A DNA stretch of 15,433 bases from Bacillota bacterium (GTDB lineage: Bacteria > Bacillota > Clostridia > Christensenellales > Aristaeellaceae), in NCBI GenBank assembly GCA_023415145.1, contig JAEZLW010000033.1:1-15433 (forward strand), in the 5' to 3' direction. The notes beneath the pieces were generated by a model, which was not told where the DNA came from, searched no databases, and saw nothing but the letters and a program-made list of their open reading frames with translations. A program made the translations under genes and the position numbers. The stretch's first letter is position 1. Every line of letters starts with the position of its first letter. This document shows positions 14,755 to 15,433 of this stretch, piece by piece.

Positions 14755-15365
14755 ATCAGATTCTTTCCTATACGGTCGCTGCTTTGGCAGGCTACCTGCT
14801 GGGATCTGTCTCCACCGGGCTCATCGTAGCCCAAAAAAGCTCCAACGTTGATCTGCGTAAGGAGGGCAGCAAAAGCACCGGGGCCACCAACGTTTTGCGT
14901 GTGCTGGGCAAAAAGCCCGCTGCCATCACTTTTGTGGGTGATTTTCTGAAGGTGCTGCTGGCAATGATCATCGGAAGCATATTGTTCGGACAGTATGGAC
15001 AGCACGGAGCAATGGTCGCTGGTCTTGCCGGGATCATTGGCCACAACTGGCCCATCTACCACCAGTTCAAAGGCGGCAAAGGCGTCGCCAGTTCCGTTGC
15101 GGTGATTCTTTACGTCTTCCCCGTTTACGGTTTGATCGCCCTGGCGTTCTTCTTTCTGGTGGTGGCGTTGACCAAGTACATTTCCCTTGGCAGCATGGCT
15201 ATGCTGACGCTGTTTGCCCTGTTGGTAATTCTATTCAACTGGGGCAACTGGTTTGTATGCTTGTGGGCTTTGATCATCGCCTCATTGTCCATTTTCAGGC
15301 ACCGGGCGAACATTGTCAGACTCTTGCAAGGCACAGAAAACAAGCTCTCCCTGAAGAAAAAATAG
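14751..15365 (+). CDS. plsY: Glycerol-3-phosphate acyltransferase PlsY
   Basis: PlsY transfers the acyl group from acyl-phosphate to glycerol-3-phosphate in the membrane, the first step of phospholipid synthesis, working after PlsX. The 204-residue protein has several hydrophobic membrane segments. All three conserved motifs are visible: DLRKEGSKSTGATNV (about 35-49), GHNWPIYHQFKGGKGVA (about 98-114), and the third region with KYISLGS and FRHRANIVRLLQGTENK. The start ATG overlaps the der stop as ATGA, behind AAGGAG, so it is translationally coupled to der. In related genomes gpsA often follows; only 68 bases remain here, and no gene begins in them. Confidence 0.97.
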   Translation: MNQILSYTVAALAGYLLGSVSTGLIVAQKSSNVDLRKEGSKSTGATNVLRVLGKKPAAITFVGDFLKVLLAMIIGSILFGQYGQHGAMVAGLAGIIGHNWPIYHQFKGGKGVASSVAVILYVFPVYGLIALAFFFLVVALTKYISLGSMAMLTLFALLVILFNWGNWFVCLWALIIASLSIFRHRANIVRLLQGTENKLSLKKK

Positions 15366-15433
15366 TCTCTGAAAGAGCGTGCATGCAATTTTTCCCTTAC
15401 CCATTTCCCTGTACAACGTACCCGAAGGTCCAG
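15366..15433 (+). other. Trailing sequence after plsY
   Basis: I see no gene start, no ribosome site followed by a start codon, and no strong terminator in these last bases. A 4-bp stem (CTCT and AGAG near 15366-15377) is too weak to call. Whether the operon continues cannot be judged from this window. Confidence 0.4.

Overview
The window comes from a spore-forming Clostridia-type Firmicute, most likely an uncultured anaerobe. Two spore genes sit side by side (gpr and spoIIP). The right-hand run, DUF512 radical-SAM protein - der - plsY, is a gene order common in Clostridia. Shine-Dalgarno sequences are strong (AGGAGG types) and base composition is mid-range. There are no tRNA or rRNA genes, CRISPR arrays, transposases or phage genes.

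Layout. Everything from position 1 to about 11,900 reads on the minus strand, and everything from about 12,000 to the right edge reads on the plus strand, so a divergent promoter region lies at 11,882-12,092. Read in transcription order, the minus side holds a MacA-like adaptor, a MacB-like ATPase and permease (one operon), the spore protease gpr, spoIIP, then murI with a YdeI/OmdA-family protein (own promoter). After these come an EF-G paralogue, a dense block of five palindromes, a DUF1330 protein with a sugar-isomerase-like TIM barrel, and finally a 1-phosphofructokinase gene cut by the left edge. The plus side holds one tight operon: DUF512 radical-SAM protein, der and plsY, with overlapping reading frames and a near-consensus promoter.

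How the genes work together. murI feeds D-glutamate to peptidoglycan. SpoIIP degrades septal peptidoglycan during engulfment. GPR degrades small acid-soluble spore proteins at germination. Der serves 50S ribosome assembly, the EF-G paralogue acts on the ribosome, and PlsY starts phospholipid synthesis. The MacAB-like system is probably an exporter.

Most interesting observation. The gpr start region carries a perfect 13-bp inverted repeat whose downstream arm contains the start codon and whose upstream arm overlaps the -10 of a good sigma-G-like promoter (TGAATA, 18 bp, CATGCTG). Transcripts reading through from the upstream mac operon should fold and hide the start codon, while transcripts begun at the sigma-G promoter would lack the upstream arm and be translatable. 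Other points are an EF-G paralogue with altered GTPase motifs but an intact domain IV tip, the five-hairpin intergenic block, an adaptor protein with an apparent internal duplication, and helically phased direct repeats upstream of the mac operon.
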